Shown: positions 44,001 through 55,568, counted from the stretch's first letter. The stretch: 64,000 nucleotides of DNA from Cannabis sativa (GCF_029168945.1 NC_083610.1:75073580-75137579), one strand, 5' to 3'. Made by a program: numbers and translations. Notes: generated from the letters alone by a model not told the origin.

Positions 44001-45432
44001 AAAAAATCCTGACCAAAAAAAGTTTGCACCTAAAATGTGTCGAGCATATCACCTTTTGAATATTACCATTTAAAAACAAAATCATGATTTGACCCAATAA
44101 TTAAAGATAAATTAACAAAATATATGCTATAGCCTATAGTGAATTTTGTTGCATGCAATGTATTACTAAATATCTATATAAAGCCAACATACTCTTTTTT
44201 TTCTATCGATTTACATGGTGAAAAGTAATTTTTAAATTTACTCGGTTAGTAAAAAAAGTTTATTAAGGAATATAAAAAAAAAAATAAGAGAATATATATT
44301 TTTATTAAAAAAAAAACTCTTAATGTTAAATTTGATAAATTTTAAAATAATTATAAAATATAATTAAATACTTTAATTGATTCAATAAAATTTCTTATAA
44401 AATTTTAAGAAAATATTTTTCTCTTAACTTATAAAGTCACTTATAATATAAAATTTGAAGAAGTAAATTTGAAAAAAAAAAAAAAAAATCGGGTCAAACC
44501 CGACCCAATTGGGTCGGGTCGGGTGAGACCCAATTAATTGTTTAAGGTAATCGGGGCGGGGCGGGTCAGAAGCGGGGCGGGGCAGACCCGCCCCATTTGC
44601 CATTCCTACTTGGAGCAAGGTTTGCCAACCCAAATCGGAAGGAGGTGCTGGTTTTACAAAAACAGTTGAATGGAATGTTGCTGCCTTGTTTAAGTACGTG
44701 TGGGCCATCACCAACAAAGAAGACAACATTTGGGTCCGTTGGATTCACAATGTTTACCTCAAAGAGGAAGAGTGGTGGAGCTACAAAGCTCCAATCCAAG
44801 GGACCTGGTATTGGAAACAAATTGTTGCTGCAAAAGATCAACTCAAAGAACTAATTGATACTCAACAATTCACATCCAATAGGTACACTATCTCTCTTGG
44901 TTATAAGTTGCCCTGCCCATCACAAAATAAAGTCGCTTGGAGTAATGAAGTGTGGGGGAGATTTAATATCCCCAAACACTGCTTCATCACTTGGCTTTCA
45001 CTTCAAAACTGATTGAAGACCAAAGATAGATTGCATAAACTTCATATAGCATCTAATGCAAACTGCAACTTATGCACTCACCATGAAGAATCGGTCAAGC
45101 ATTTGTTTTTCAATTGCCAGTTAGCTCAGGAGTGTTTGAAGCAGATTAAAAGCTGGCTGTTCTGGGGTACTCTCTCCAATGACCTCGACAAGCTCCTTCG
45201 GTGGATAAACCGTGCAAAGATCAGCACCTTCAAGAAGAGAGTTCTTGCAGCGGCTGTAGCAGGGTTAGTGTACTCAATATGGCATACTAGAAATGACAAA
45301 ATATGGAATGATAAGATTGATAATGTAGATACAATTGTAAAGAAACTTCAGCTTACAGTTAAACATGGAATTGATTCCCTTTGGCCAAAAAAAGTGAATC
45401 AAAATGATAGAGAGTGGTACCAAACTTTGTAA
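41088..45432 (+). pseudogene. LINE ORF2: endonuclease, reverse transcriptase, zf-RVT
   Basis: It starts at ATG 41088 with LLSWNVRGVNNQQ, the usual start of the apurinic-type endonuclease. GDFND and DHSPALL mark that domain's active site. Reverse transcriptase follows with [41 protein letters not shown] and [13 protein letters not shown]. Its catalytic box reads FAND instead of the usual FADD. The zf-RVT tail is CNLCTHHEESVKHLFFNC. Stops are at 42081-42083 and 45010-45012, and a 977-bp hAT element interrupts it at 43632. After that insertion the frame resumes with KVCQPKSEGG. It acts in nicking target DNA and copying its RNA at the nick. There is no RNase H tail, unlike the LINE at 7483-9005. 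Confidence 0.9.
43632..44608. mobile_element. Non-autonomous hAT element, 977 bp
   Basis: Inverted termini are TAGGAATGGCAAAT and ATTTGCCATTCCTA. A perfect 8-bp duplication CTTGGAGC (43624-43631 and 44609-44616) flanks it, diagnostic of hAT. Subterminal GGGGCGGGG-type blocks lie at both ends and the middle is AT-rich and non-coding. It was inserted into LINE ORF2. The LINE reading frame is restored if the element and one copy of the duplication are ignored. Confidence 0.95.
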
Positions 45433-45534
45433 TAGCTTAGAAATATTTTTGAGATCTCCTTTTTCATGAGATGCTCTTACTTTGTAAATGTTTTGTGGAT
45501 TAATACATTGCTGATTTATATAAAAAAAAAATTA

Positions 45535-48234
45535 ATTAGATAAAATAATTCAATTAAACCTAGATATTTTAAAATTAGTTTCATTTTGAATTTTAATTTT
45601 TTGAAAAGATATTTAAGGTTGTTTTAACAACTCTAAATTTTCAAAATTTAGATAGATAAATAGACTAGGTTTCTAAAATGAAGTATCACTCTTGATAGTT
45701 ATTTAGGCTCAATTAGTATTGCGCTTATTCAATGAATAACAATTATTTAAATAATGGTTAAATTCCTCTCTTTTGGACCTTGTGTGAGAGTTAGACGGTC
45801 ATTAGTAGTGGGTACGACATACTAGACCTAGCCCTCCCTCACATGAATAACCCCAATTGTGAAGGCCTATTTGTCTTATTTAAATAATTGTATTATGCTA
45901 ATTATACTAGTTTAACCTAATTTAAAATTTAATTAGTAACATAATTAATTTTGAAATAAATGAAATTAATTTTTCATTGGATTATTTTAAAATTAATTTA
46001 GAAAAACACACTAAGTTTAAAGAAAAGATTCTAGATAGTGATTTCTAGTAACTAATTTATATTTTTAATATTTAATTAAGTAGAAAAATATATTTAAGTT
46101 AAAAATTGATTTATTTATTAATTTTAGACTAACTTAAATTAGGATATTTTTCTTAGAACTTAAATAGAATTAATAATTAAGTTGATTTTATTCAAGATAC
46201 TTAATTATTTGTTTCTATTTCATAAAATTTAATTAAATAAGCAAAATATATTTAAGTTAAAAATTAATTTAAATTTTAGACTAACTTAAATTAGACTATT
46301 ATTCTTAAATATTAAATTAGAATTAATAATTAAGTTGATTTATTCTAAGTACTTAATTATTTCTATTTTAATGAATTTAATTTAATAGAAAATTATATTT
46401 AAGTCGGAATTTTTTTAATTTCAGATCAACTTAAATTAGAATAATTTTCAAAGTATATTTCATTTTATTTTAAGAATCATTTTTATACAATTTCGAAATA
46501 CATTTCTTTAAATGTAGATATTTCGATTTTTTTTTTAATTTTAAAAATTAGATTAAGTTGAAAATTAATTTAATTAATTTTAGATCAACTTAAATCAAGT
46601 AATTTTCATTAATGATTTATTAAAATAAATAGGCTAAAATATATTATATTTTAATTAGAAAATCAGTAATTAGTTTATGAATTATCTAGATAGATATTTT
46701 CTAGGTAGACTTTTGGTATTTTTCTAGATATATTTAATTAAATAGAAAATTAATATTTAAGTTCATTTTGTTCAAGACACTTAACTATTTGATATTTTTC
46801 TTAAGGGATTTAATTTAATAGGAAAATTATATTTATGTTGAAAATTGATTTATTTAATTTTAGACCAGCATAAATTAGAATAATTTTTCCAGTTTTATTT
46901 TATTTTATTTTTGAGAAATTTCGAAAATGTATTATTTTAATACATTAAATTTTGAATTCTATCATACATATATTTAATAGAAAATTAAATTTGAGTTGAA
47001 AATTAATCTTATTTAATTTTGGACCAACTTGAATTAAGTAATTTTCATAATATTTATTGGAAAATTAATACTAAGCATGAAAAATAAATTTTATTTTCTT
47101 CCTAGAGTATACTTTTATAAATATTAAATTAAAATTTATATTTAGAGTTATCTAAATTAGTAATTTTAATTAAATAAATATATGTTAAAATAAATAGATT
47201 AAAATAAGTATCAAATAAAAATACAACCCTTAAAATAATGAGCTTTAGTTATAAGGACATTCGATTTCCATTGTTGGTTCTACGTAGTTCTTATTTTAGT
47301 GAGATTCATCCCTAATAGATGGACGTTCATTAGCAATTTAATACCGTAAAATCTCGAAAGATGAATATTATTATAAGTGTTTTATTCTTAGTAACATCCA
47401 TCTGAATAATGGTTGCTAAGAATAAGACTTACAAGGTATGAAACAATAGTGGAAGCTCATGAAATAGGAATGACCTTGACTCTCGACTAAAACGAAGCAA
47501 CGTCGGATTCTCTTTTCGATCAAACAAAAGGTTGTTAGAATGGTTTCCATTTTAGATGAGTTGGCTGCTCTATTTAATGAATGATATCTTTGACTCTCAC
47601 CCAATATGAAGCACTGTATCAGTTTGTTAGAAATCTTAGAAATTATTTAAGATGTGTCTATTTTGTATTTTCACATGTCTTTCTTACTTGCTAAATGTAT
47701 GAAAATTTCTGAATGTGTATGAATTTATATTGAATCATGTTATTTTCTGTTATTAAATGTTGTAGTATAAATTTCGAATCTTCATTGGTGGTCTAACTTA
47801 GCTTGTTATTTTTAATGGGACAAAATCTAAGGGATTGTCATTTGTTAAAAAAACATAATAGTCTTAGATCTCGACAAATAAGTATTTGAAAATGCAACAT
47901 CTAGCTGTACATTCAAAGATGACAACTTAGACTTGTATTTACAATATGAAACAATGAAGAGATTCATAAAATAAGAATAACTTTGACTCTCACCTAAATA
48001 GGACATTGTTGGATTCTTATTTTAATTGAAATTATCCTTTAGTTTTTCCTCTAAGCTTTTCATTTAGAATTTGCTTAGATAGTATATCATTGGATGAATG
48101 GTTTATAAATCATCTGCTTATGATGTCATTCTATTTTCTTCTATGAAATTGAATGGCATAGATGACTATATTCTCGACATTCTATCCCAAAATGATATAA
48201 ATCCTCGATCTTAAAAAATCTCCTACTTGTATAT
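45535..48234 (+). other. Non-coding copia leader, part 2
   Basis: Very AT-rich with no gag-like frame. It holds the hairpin repeat series at 46090-47050. It also holds three related blocks with TTGACTCTC followed by sequence like TCGGATTCTC (about 47474, 47588 and 47973), suggesting duplication within the leader. The target GCTTA of the solo LTR is at 48235-48239. Confidence 0.5.
46090..47050 (+). repeat. Series of six degenerate stem-loop repeats
   Basis: About six units of roughly 50-60 bp (near 46092, 46250, 46400, 46553, 46830 and 46990) begin TTAAGTTGAAAATTAATT or similar and end with ATTTTAGACCAACTTAAATT or similar. The start and end are inverted repeats (TTAAGTT and AACTTAA), so each unit can fold. 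Spacers of 80-250 bp are less conserved. Confidence 0.6.
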
Positions 48235-48239
48235 GCTTA

Positions 48240-50088
48240 TGTTGGAAATATTTTACCAGAATCTAGATTTACTACCAAGTATGTTTTATTAACATCCTAA
48301 TATGAATTCTAAAACAATAAAAATAAACACATAAGAGTTTAAGAAAACCTTACATTGGGTGCAGCAGAATATTATGACTCATTCCATTCAGATCTCTAGC
48401 CCTTGATTCCTTTCTGCAGCAGAGCATTATCAAGATCTGAATCTGGATCTCTTTCTCTCCTTCTTTGATGCTGATTTTCCACAGTCTTACATACTATGGT
48501 TGAGGTACCACTTGATGTGTGTGGGCACTACTCATTCACACAAGGGTTTCGAAATTTAGAGAGGAAAAGAGAGAGAAAGTGGCGTGTAGGCTTTTTCTGA
48601 AGGAAACAATGTGCAAAGTTATGAGTTTCCTGAAGCCAACACTTTCTATTTATAGAATGCCCTCTAGGTTTAGGTTAGAATTGTATGGCATTAAAATAAT
48701 GAAAAAATAAAATGGTAAACCACTTGCATAGTGGGCGGCCCATATAGGGAAATTGGGCCTCACTTTGCAACTTTCCCATTTTGTTATTTTTCATTCCCAT
48801 TTTCTCAAAAATACCAATTTTTCAATTTAACCATTCAAATGCCAATTCTAATTATTTAATAACTTAAAAATAATTATTATATAATATTGCCATTTAATGT
48901 ATTTATCAATTTAGACATATAAAGTATCTTAATTAATAAATAAACCTAGAATCTCTTTTCTTTACAATTTTGCCCTTGCTTAGTGAAAATTCATAAAGTA
49001 GACATAGTCTAACTTTTAGAATTATAATTGATTAATTAAAATCAATTAACTGAGTCTTACAAGCAGTATGGTCTCTACTAGTATGGGGACCATGGGTCTA
49101 TATAACCGAGCTTCCAATAAGTCGAACCGAATTTACCAAGTAAATTCTCTAACTTATTAATTCCTTATTGAATCCACTCTTAGAACTTGGAATTGCACTC
49201 TCAGTCATATAGAACGCTCTATATGTTCCACGATATAGACACGTCATTAGTTATCCATTGTTATAATCCTAATTTGATCAATGATCCTCTATATAGATGA
49301 TTTACACTGTAAAGGGATTAAATTACCGTAACACCCTACAATGTATTTTATCCTTAAAACACTTAACCATGTATAAATGATATTTCAGCTAAGTGAAATG
49401 AGTCCTCCACCATTTATTTTCGTTTGGTTAAGCTCGAAGGAAATCATCCTTTACTTTCTATTCGCCAGATAGAAGCTATAGATTCCATATTTATGTTAGC
49501 GCTCCCACTCAATTGCACTACCATGTTCCCAAAATGTACGTATCACCCTGACCCAAAAGTAGGCTTAACTAACAAATCAAAGAACACGAATAACACTCTT
49601 GAGATTGAACCTAATCATATCAGGATTAAGATCATTTGATCTAGGATCAAGAGGTGATATTGAATTGAATAGATATTACGGTAAATTCTAATATATCTAA
49701 TCAAAGTTCAATATCGGTCCCTTCCGATGTATACTCCATACATTCGATACTGGTAAACTTTGTCAATGTCCTGGAAAGGACATAACACTTTTCTAAGGTG
49801 TAAGAATACCTATCGCTGATTATACCATGTCAGTCTAAATCCAGTGTTCTGACAAATCAGGGAATAAACTTTCGAACATATAATTAAGATTATATTCCAC
49901 TATACCGACAACACTATAATCATTAACAAATTCATATGTTCTGGACTTAAATGAAATTCATACATTATATATATAATCATGAAATAAATCATGTGAACCA
50001 TGCAACATAAAATGTTATTTCTGATCTTTATTAATAAGTAAATCTGATTATATTGAAATGTGTTTTATTTAGGGCACAAAACCCAACA
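48240..50088 (-). mobile_element. Solo LTR of the same copia family, minus strand
   Basis: Read on the minus strand it begins TGTTGGGTTTTGTGCCC and ends TATTTCCAACA. It is colinear with the LTR at 36517-38401 over 1849 bp, with many substitutions. A perfect 5-bp duplication GCTTA (48235-48239 and 50089-50093) flanks it. There is no internal sequence, so it is a solo LTR formed by recombination after insertion into an existing member of its own family. The ORFs at 48519 and 49424 inside it are not supported. Confidence 0.88.
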
Positions 50089-50093
50089 GCTTA

Positions 50094-52150
50094 CTATAGG
50101 TAACTTAAACTTAGAGTTAGATTAGTATTGGTGGTCCAAGAAAGAATAATTACTCATGTATATTTGGTATAAATTTAAGTCTTTGACTTTAAATTTTAGA
50201 TTCCAAATAGAAATTTTTAATTTCAGTTTCCAGAATACATTGATCAATACAGTATAACTTTCACAAGTTTTAATATCCATTTTTTATCAATGGATCCAAA
50301 CTGTATGTTAATGTATGGAATATGAGTTTAGTATTCTGTAACCAGGATCCACTTAGAATATTCTAAGAACTCTTTGTTATAACTAAACCTTTTTCATCAA
50401 AATACCACAACCACAGTTTAATATATCTATGGTATTTTGCATCTTGTTCATAGTGGTTTTGACAAGATCATTCTCTACAAAGAGAAAATATACCTACATC
50501 CACTTGAAAGTAGGATCATCTATATTCGAATATGGATGTACATTTAGCGGTAGATATGAGTTATCGTTAAATTCTTATACGATCACTCTAGATTTTACCT
50601 TATGCAAAGAAATTTGAAATGTTTAAGAAATTTCATGAATTTCTAGCGATAGTGAAAAACTATTAAGGTAAGTGGTTAAAGATCTTGCGAACTGATATGG
50701 GTGGATAAATATTTGGTGGATATGCAGTTCAAAGATCATTCAGTTGAATTTTGAATTGTATTTAAACTTACCTTCCAAGAAATTCAGATTGCATGTTGGT
50801 GTAAGTATAAGGTCTATGATTAGTTACTAGCAGCTGCCTAAGTGCTTTTAGGGAATACCCTAGTGATAGGAAAATTTCAAAATGGTGGAATGGCTATGTA
50901 CTTAGTGTAAACCATTACTAGATTCATGGATGTCCTTATCATGAACTTAAGAAAAGCTAGTACTGTTAACTGGAAATTTTCAAAATGATGGAATGGCTAT
51001 GTACTTAGTGTAAACCATTACTAGATTCATGGATGTCCTTATCATGAACTTAAGAAAAGCTAGTACTGTTAACTAAGGTTTGCATGTTTGATAGCTATTC
51101 TAAGTGATTAGGGGTTGACCATCCTATGGCCATTAAGATAAGAAAGTGTTTGTTTTTCAACAAATACTACTTTTCTAAAAAAATGACTAAATCTGAAAAT
51201 AAAGTAGCAAAGTAGAGGAGATATTTTTTCTTGATTCCAAAAGTGTTCTATCATCTTATTCTGCATAAGATGATCCCACTGGCACTGCCTCTATTATCTT
51301 GACCAACCAAAGAGGACAATACCACTAATGTTCTTAGCAGTAAGTCACGGTACCTCGTCGTAGTGGGAGGGTTTCAAGGAACTTACCCTATTATGACTTG
51401 GAAGACTCTCGTGATTAAAATTCATTGTTAGTTTAAACAAGTAATGGATTGTCAGAATAAGGAACTAAGAAACAAAGCAAAGAGAACTATGGTTAAAACC
51501 ATTCATATGGAGTAACCAAAAGTTTTCTATTACAAGGATAAGAAAGGAATTTTTGAAAATAAGTCTATTCTATGGACTTAACAAAACTTCCTGCTCCTAG
51601 AGTTAAAGGTTTGAGTTTATCTAAACCTATAACTTCTGGTATGCCTGGTAATTTACTTACTCTAGTGAAAGCAACTTACTTTAGTAAGTTGCTGGAGCAT
51701 TTTTTTCTAAGGAAAAGTTTTAACTATTCTAAAAAAGATAAAGGCCAAGGAAAGAATTCCTTTGGATCAGCAGTGAGAGGTCTCAGATATGCTTTGCTAT
51801 GCATTAGACCAGACACCTACTGTTGAGTGGGAGTAATGAGTAGGTATTTGATTAATCCAGGAAAGGAACATTGGAAGATAATTAAGTAAATCTTAAGATC
51901 AAGAAGAGGAACTATATGTTAGTCGATAAGGGTGGTATTTTTATACTCTTGAGAATCTTTCTGTAAATTCTCAACAGTGGAATTGCCAAGATCCTAGATT
52001 GAAAGTTTCCAACACGTCTAAGAGAGGTGGAATTTACAATTTCAAAGATGATGTGGATTTAAAAACTTCATTAGCAAATATAACTAGGAAATTGAATTAG
52101 CAAAGATCAAGAAGAGGAACTATATGTTAGTCGATAAGGGTGCTTTTTAA
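50094..52150 (+). pseudogene. Copia pol relics (integrase, RT, RNase H)
   Basis: Scattered fragments are recognisable in shifting frames. KWLKILRTDMGG near 50680 is an integrase segment (usual form KTLRSDRGGEY). A block near 51500 resembles the RT motif IYMEQPEGF. At 51572-51826 a longer frame holds LVKATYFSKLLEHFF and GSAVRGLRYALLCIRPDTY, matching the copia region before RNase H (usual GSLMYAMLCTRPDI). A diverged RNase H start follows near 51895. A 103-bp tandem duplication lies at 50869-51074. The gene is long dead and no function remains. It is assigned to the element whose LTR is at 36517 from orientation and order. Confidence 0.7.
50869..51074. repeat. 103-bp tandem duplication
   Basis: Two adjacent copies, 50869-50971 and 50972-51074, differ at only a few bases (for example AAAATTTCAAAATGGTGG against AAATTTTCAAAATGATGG). 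The duplication is much younger than the surrounding pol relic. Confidence 0.9.
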
Positions 52151-52248
52151 ATCCAAAAAACAGAGGATTTGTTTTTTTTATCCTTTAAATCATTAAAAGT
52201 TTTGGTTTTAGCCTTACTGAGTGTGTTCAATGCTGCAATTGCAGTCAC

Positions 52249-52888
52249 TGTTCAAAAACTTGCAACCGGAGCTCAACTATGTTCGGTGCCAAAAGCTGGA
52301 TTGCTCCCCCGTGTCGATGATAATGGCGTTATTGTCCCAAGACTTGTTCCCTGGAGTTATTACCAAAATTCTGTCTCATCTAGCTGTAAGCTTGTGTTTC
52401 CAAACAGCTATGTATTTTGTGAGAAACAAGCTAGAAACAAGCTATCGAAAAACCATTTGTATGGCCCATGGCTTCCAACTTCGTAGTTGTCTTATAAGAA
52501 TTTTTGTTAGGTTCTTTTGCTTGGTGGGATTGGGAAAGGTGGGAGAAGGAGATTGATTGGATGGCTCTTTAGGGTATCAACCTACCTCTAGCATTTACAG
52601 GGCAAGAGGCTATCTGGCAGAAAGTTTTTCAGGTTATTGGAGCTGAACCAAGTCTCATTTTTTCTTCACAAAACTTACATTCAAAATCAATGCACTGCCA
52701 AAACTGTACTTAGTTGTTGTTGATATTTAATTCTTAAATTAAATTTCATTAGTGCCCCTATACTGATACTCTTTTTTGATGTTTTACACTTTTCTTATAT
52801 AGAATTTTAATATTAGCAGTAAGGATTTGGATTATTTCTTTGGGGGCCCTGCATTCCTAGCATGGTCTCGTTTGGGAAATTTTCATGG
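52249..52888 (+). pseudogene. NAGLU: Alpha-N-acetylglucosaminidase (NAGLU) gene fragment with introns
   Basis: Three exon pieces are colinear with plant NAGLU (glycoside hydrolase family 89; lysosomal or vacuolar heparan-type glycan hydrolysis in animals; Arabidopsis CYL1). Piece 1 ends at 52385 and holds ATGAQLCSVPKAG, LPRVDDNGVIVP and VPWSYYQNSVSS. A 125-bp GT..AG intron (52386-52510) follows. Piece 2 (52511 to about 52633) holds FAWWDWERWEKEIDWMAL, a stop (TAG where the family has Gln), then GINLPLAFTGQEAIWQKVF. After another intron, piece 3 (about 52818-52888) holds DLDYFFGGPAFLAWSRLGNF and ends at a GTGAG donor. Both gene ends are missing. Because introns remain, this is a DNA-level copy, not a processed pseudogene. 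A Helitron-like 3' end lies 840 bp downstream. Confidence 0.85.
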
Positions 52889-54827
52889 GTGAGTTAACGA
52901 GTAGCTGAACTAAGTGAACTCATTTATAATTTATGATATAGTGAGTATATAATAATGTGTGTATATTTTTTTTTTAATATTCTTATTATTTTTTATAGTA
53001 TTCATTGGATTAGATTACTTTTAGTAAGAAATATAAAAACTTTCCATGAGAATAAGTACTGGTTAGGAAACTCATAAATGCACATGGTTATATTATGGAT
53101 GTGAAGAGCAAGAGTAATCGAATAATGAATCTTATCTTAATCATCATAAAAACAATATTAATAATTATTTTTACAGAAACATAGGTTGTTTATCCAAAAA
53201 ATTACAGAGAAAACATGGAGAATTCAGTTGTATGTAGATTCAAAATGAAAAATGAGTCCAAAGTACAATCAATTCACCATTCAAGCAGTTGAGCCGATGG
53301 AAGATTAGAAAGAAGTTTTATTATACTCTTTTTAGTTTTTCTAATAATATTCTATATTAAGATTTTATTTAATAATTTTTTTTTCTATTTTAAGATCGCA
53401 CATTTTTTTTAAATTTTTGTTAAATAATGTTTGCTTTAAATTTTGCAAAATACATATATTGTTCCTCTAAATTTTCTATAAGTAAATAATAAATATTATT
53501 TTCATATATTGTTATGACTTATATATACACAATTATATTTTACTAACCAAATATAATAACACAACTATTTTTTTTATTTTTTTTGAGAATAAATAACACA
53601 ACTATTACTCTAATAAAACAAATCATTCACATAACCATTACCTTTAGTTACAGAAATTTCAATAAAAATAAATAACTAAACTTTAAATAAAATTAATATT
53701 TACGTGTCTCGCCACGTAACTTCTACCTAGTATATAAATATATATAAATCATATATAATTTTGGTATCCATTGCAATATTTGTCTTTGATTTGAAAATTT
53801 AGTTATATGAAATAATACATAATTAATTTGGGTATATTTTTTTTAGGGATTTTTTTAGGAATATACTATATTAGGTAAGTTTTTACAAAAATAACGTTAA
53901 TAATGTATCACACACAAAATGACGTGACACGTCATCATCTCCTCCACGATTATCTGCAAACATAAACACAACCTGTTAATCCTAAAAATAGAAAATTACC
54001 AAAAAAACGGCAATTATATATACAAAAACTTAACATAACAAAAACAACGTTATTTTTGAAAATAATTGCCAAAATAAGGTGGCCCATGAAAATTTCCCTT
54101 TTTTTTATTTGTAAATTTGTAACTATTTTGTAATAGTAGTATAGTATTGTATGTTTTGACAAGGTCCCCGTTAATTTGTTTGTGAAAGCCTTTTTGGGCT
54201 TAGGAAATGGTTAAAGACCAAAATACTCTTGGTGAGTGGGTTGCCTTTTACTTGACTTAGCTCGATGGACTATAATTTCACTTGGGCCGATAAGGCCTTT
54301 GCTTTGGGCATGGTACCACTTTTGGCCACTATAAATAGTAGGATATTCTAGTCACTTTTTTTTTAAAAAAAAAAAAAATAGTAATATTTTCTGGTCACTT
54401 TAGTTTTACACTGAATTTGGTAATCATCTACAACTTTTGTTTTCTTTTGAAAGGATCATCTACAACTACAACTTGTTTACCAATGCCATTTATTAAGGCG
54501 GCGAATCATGTCTGAATTTTCTCAATTGCTCAACTCTCATATTTTTCAAACGAGAAACTTATTTATTTTTATTGTTATTTTCTTAAAAAGGTAGCGACAA
54601 TTTAATGATGAGTCTTTCGGCGGTATCTCTTTGACCCTTTTCGATCTTTTAATTAATAATATGATTAAAAAGATAAAGACTCAACTTTTTTTCTTTGATT
54701 CCTTTCGTTAAGCTGTGGCTTGGCTATCATTTCACAATATTATTCCTTATTCTTTTTCTTTAATCCTTTATTTTACCTTTTACTTTCTCAAATTTACATC
54801 CAAACTTGGTATTAAATAAGATTTATT
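52889..54827. other. Non-coding spacer, includes a Helitron-like 3' end
   Basis: The first part probably continues the captured NAGLU intron; the next exon was not found. Apart from the terminus at 53702-53730 and A/T runs near 54358-54379, nothing was recognised. The minus-strand ORF 53950-54162 is not supported. Confidence 0.45.
53702..53730 (+). mobile_element. Helitron-like 3' terminus
   Basis: The stem ACGTG/CACGT (53702-53706 and 53713-53717) is followed nine bases later by CTAG (53727-53730) and then T. This is the hairpin, CTRR, T arrangement of a Helitron 3' end. The element would extend to the left, over the NAGLU fragment. No matching TC 5' end was found, so the call rests on one terminus. 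Confidence 0.45.
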
Positions 54828-55075
54828 GGGCTCGTTTGGAACGCCGTATTAAGTCGTATTGTATTGTATTGTATTATATTGAATTGGATTATATATCATA
54901 TTTTTATATAATACTTTGTTAAACTTTAATTTATACTAAAATATTATATATTTAGGTGTCCATAAAAGTTAATACCACATATAGTTTTACATAAAAATAT
55001 TACATAAAATACAATTCAATATAATACAATACAATACAATACAATACGACCTAATACGGCGTTCCAAACGAGCCC
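54828..55075. mobile_element. Harbinger-like MITE, family 3 copy 1
   Basis: Perfect inverted termini of 23 bp begin GGGCTCGTTTGGAACG and end CGTTCCAAACGAGCCC. Inside, GTATT and AATAC runs continue the symmetry. It is 248 bp with no coding capacity, flanked by ATT on both sides. Confidence 0.88.
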
Positions 55076-55325
55076 ATTATGTATTATTATTATTATTATT
55101 AAAGTTAACAATAGCTTCTATAGCTAGCTTGATGAAAACAAATTTTACTCCACAAAATCGCTGGAACTTTATACACAAAAGAAAATGGCTGCCAAACTAA
55201 TTAAGCCATTTTTGAGGTCCAACCAAACCTACGTAGCCTAGTCATAATATCATACAACCTAAAAGATATAAATTCCTAAAAAATTAGAGATAATATCTAT
55301 CTACACAAGTTATTTAATTCATTTA

Positions 55326-55568
55326 GGGCTCGTTTGGAACGTCGTATTAAGTCGTATTGTATTGTATTGTATTATATTGAATTGGATTATATATCATATT
55401 TTTATATAATATTATATTAAACTTTAATTTATACTAAAATATTATACACTTAGGTGTCCATAAAAGTTAATACCACATATAGTTTTACATAAAAATATTG
55501 CATAAAATATAATTTAATATAATACTATATAATACAATACGGTGTAATACGGCATACCAAAAGAAACC
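55326..55568. mobile_element. Harbinger-like MITE, family 3 copy 2
   Basis: Colinear with the copy at 54828 over 243 bp. The left end is intact (GGGCTCGTTTGGAACG) and the right end decayed (CATACCAAAAGAAACC). Flanked by TTA on both sides (55323-55325 and 55569-55571), the Harbinger target duplication. Confidence 0.88.

Larger units (their letters stand above)
39713..45534 (+). mobile_element. Near full-length L1-type LINE
   Basis: It contains ORF1 and ORF2 in the order usual for plant L1 elements and ends in an A run at 45522-45530. Imperfect direct repeats flank it: ATTAGATATTTAATTTAATT from 39692 and ATTAGATAAAATAATTCAAT from 45535, a likely target duplication. The total is about 5.8 kb, including a 977-bp hAT insertion plus its 8-bp duplication. 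Several stops make it inactive. It sits within the leader of the copia element. The exact 5' end is uncertain by a few bases. Confidence 0.85.
36517..52150 (+). mobile_element. Large decayed copia element, multiply interrupted, 3' end lost
   Basis: A 5' LTR (36517-38401) is followed by a PBS-like site, then non-coding leader (38402-39712, and 45535-48234 after a LINE). After a solo LTR insertion it continues as integrase, RT and RNase H relics (50640-51950), all in plus orientation. I infer one element because orientation and order fit and each interruption has its own target duplication. The 3' LTR is absent. The sequence passes into an unrelated gene fragment near 52150. The unusually long leader resembles large retrotransposon derivatives. 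Confidence 0.6.

Noticed and set aside
46090..47050. Spaced repeats considered as a CRISPR array
   Set aside because: Units are degenerate, spacers vary in length, and the setting is a plant retrotransposon. The units fold on themselves and look TE-derived.
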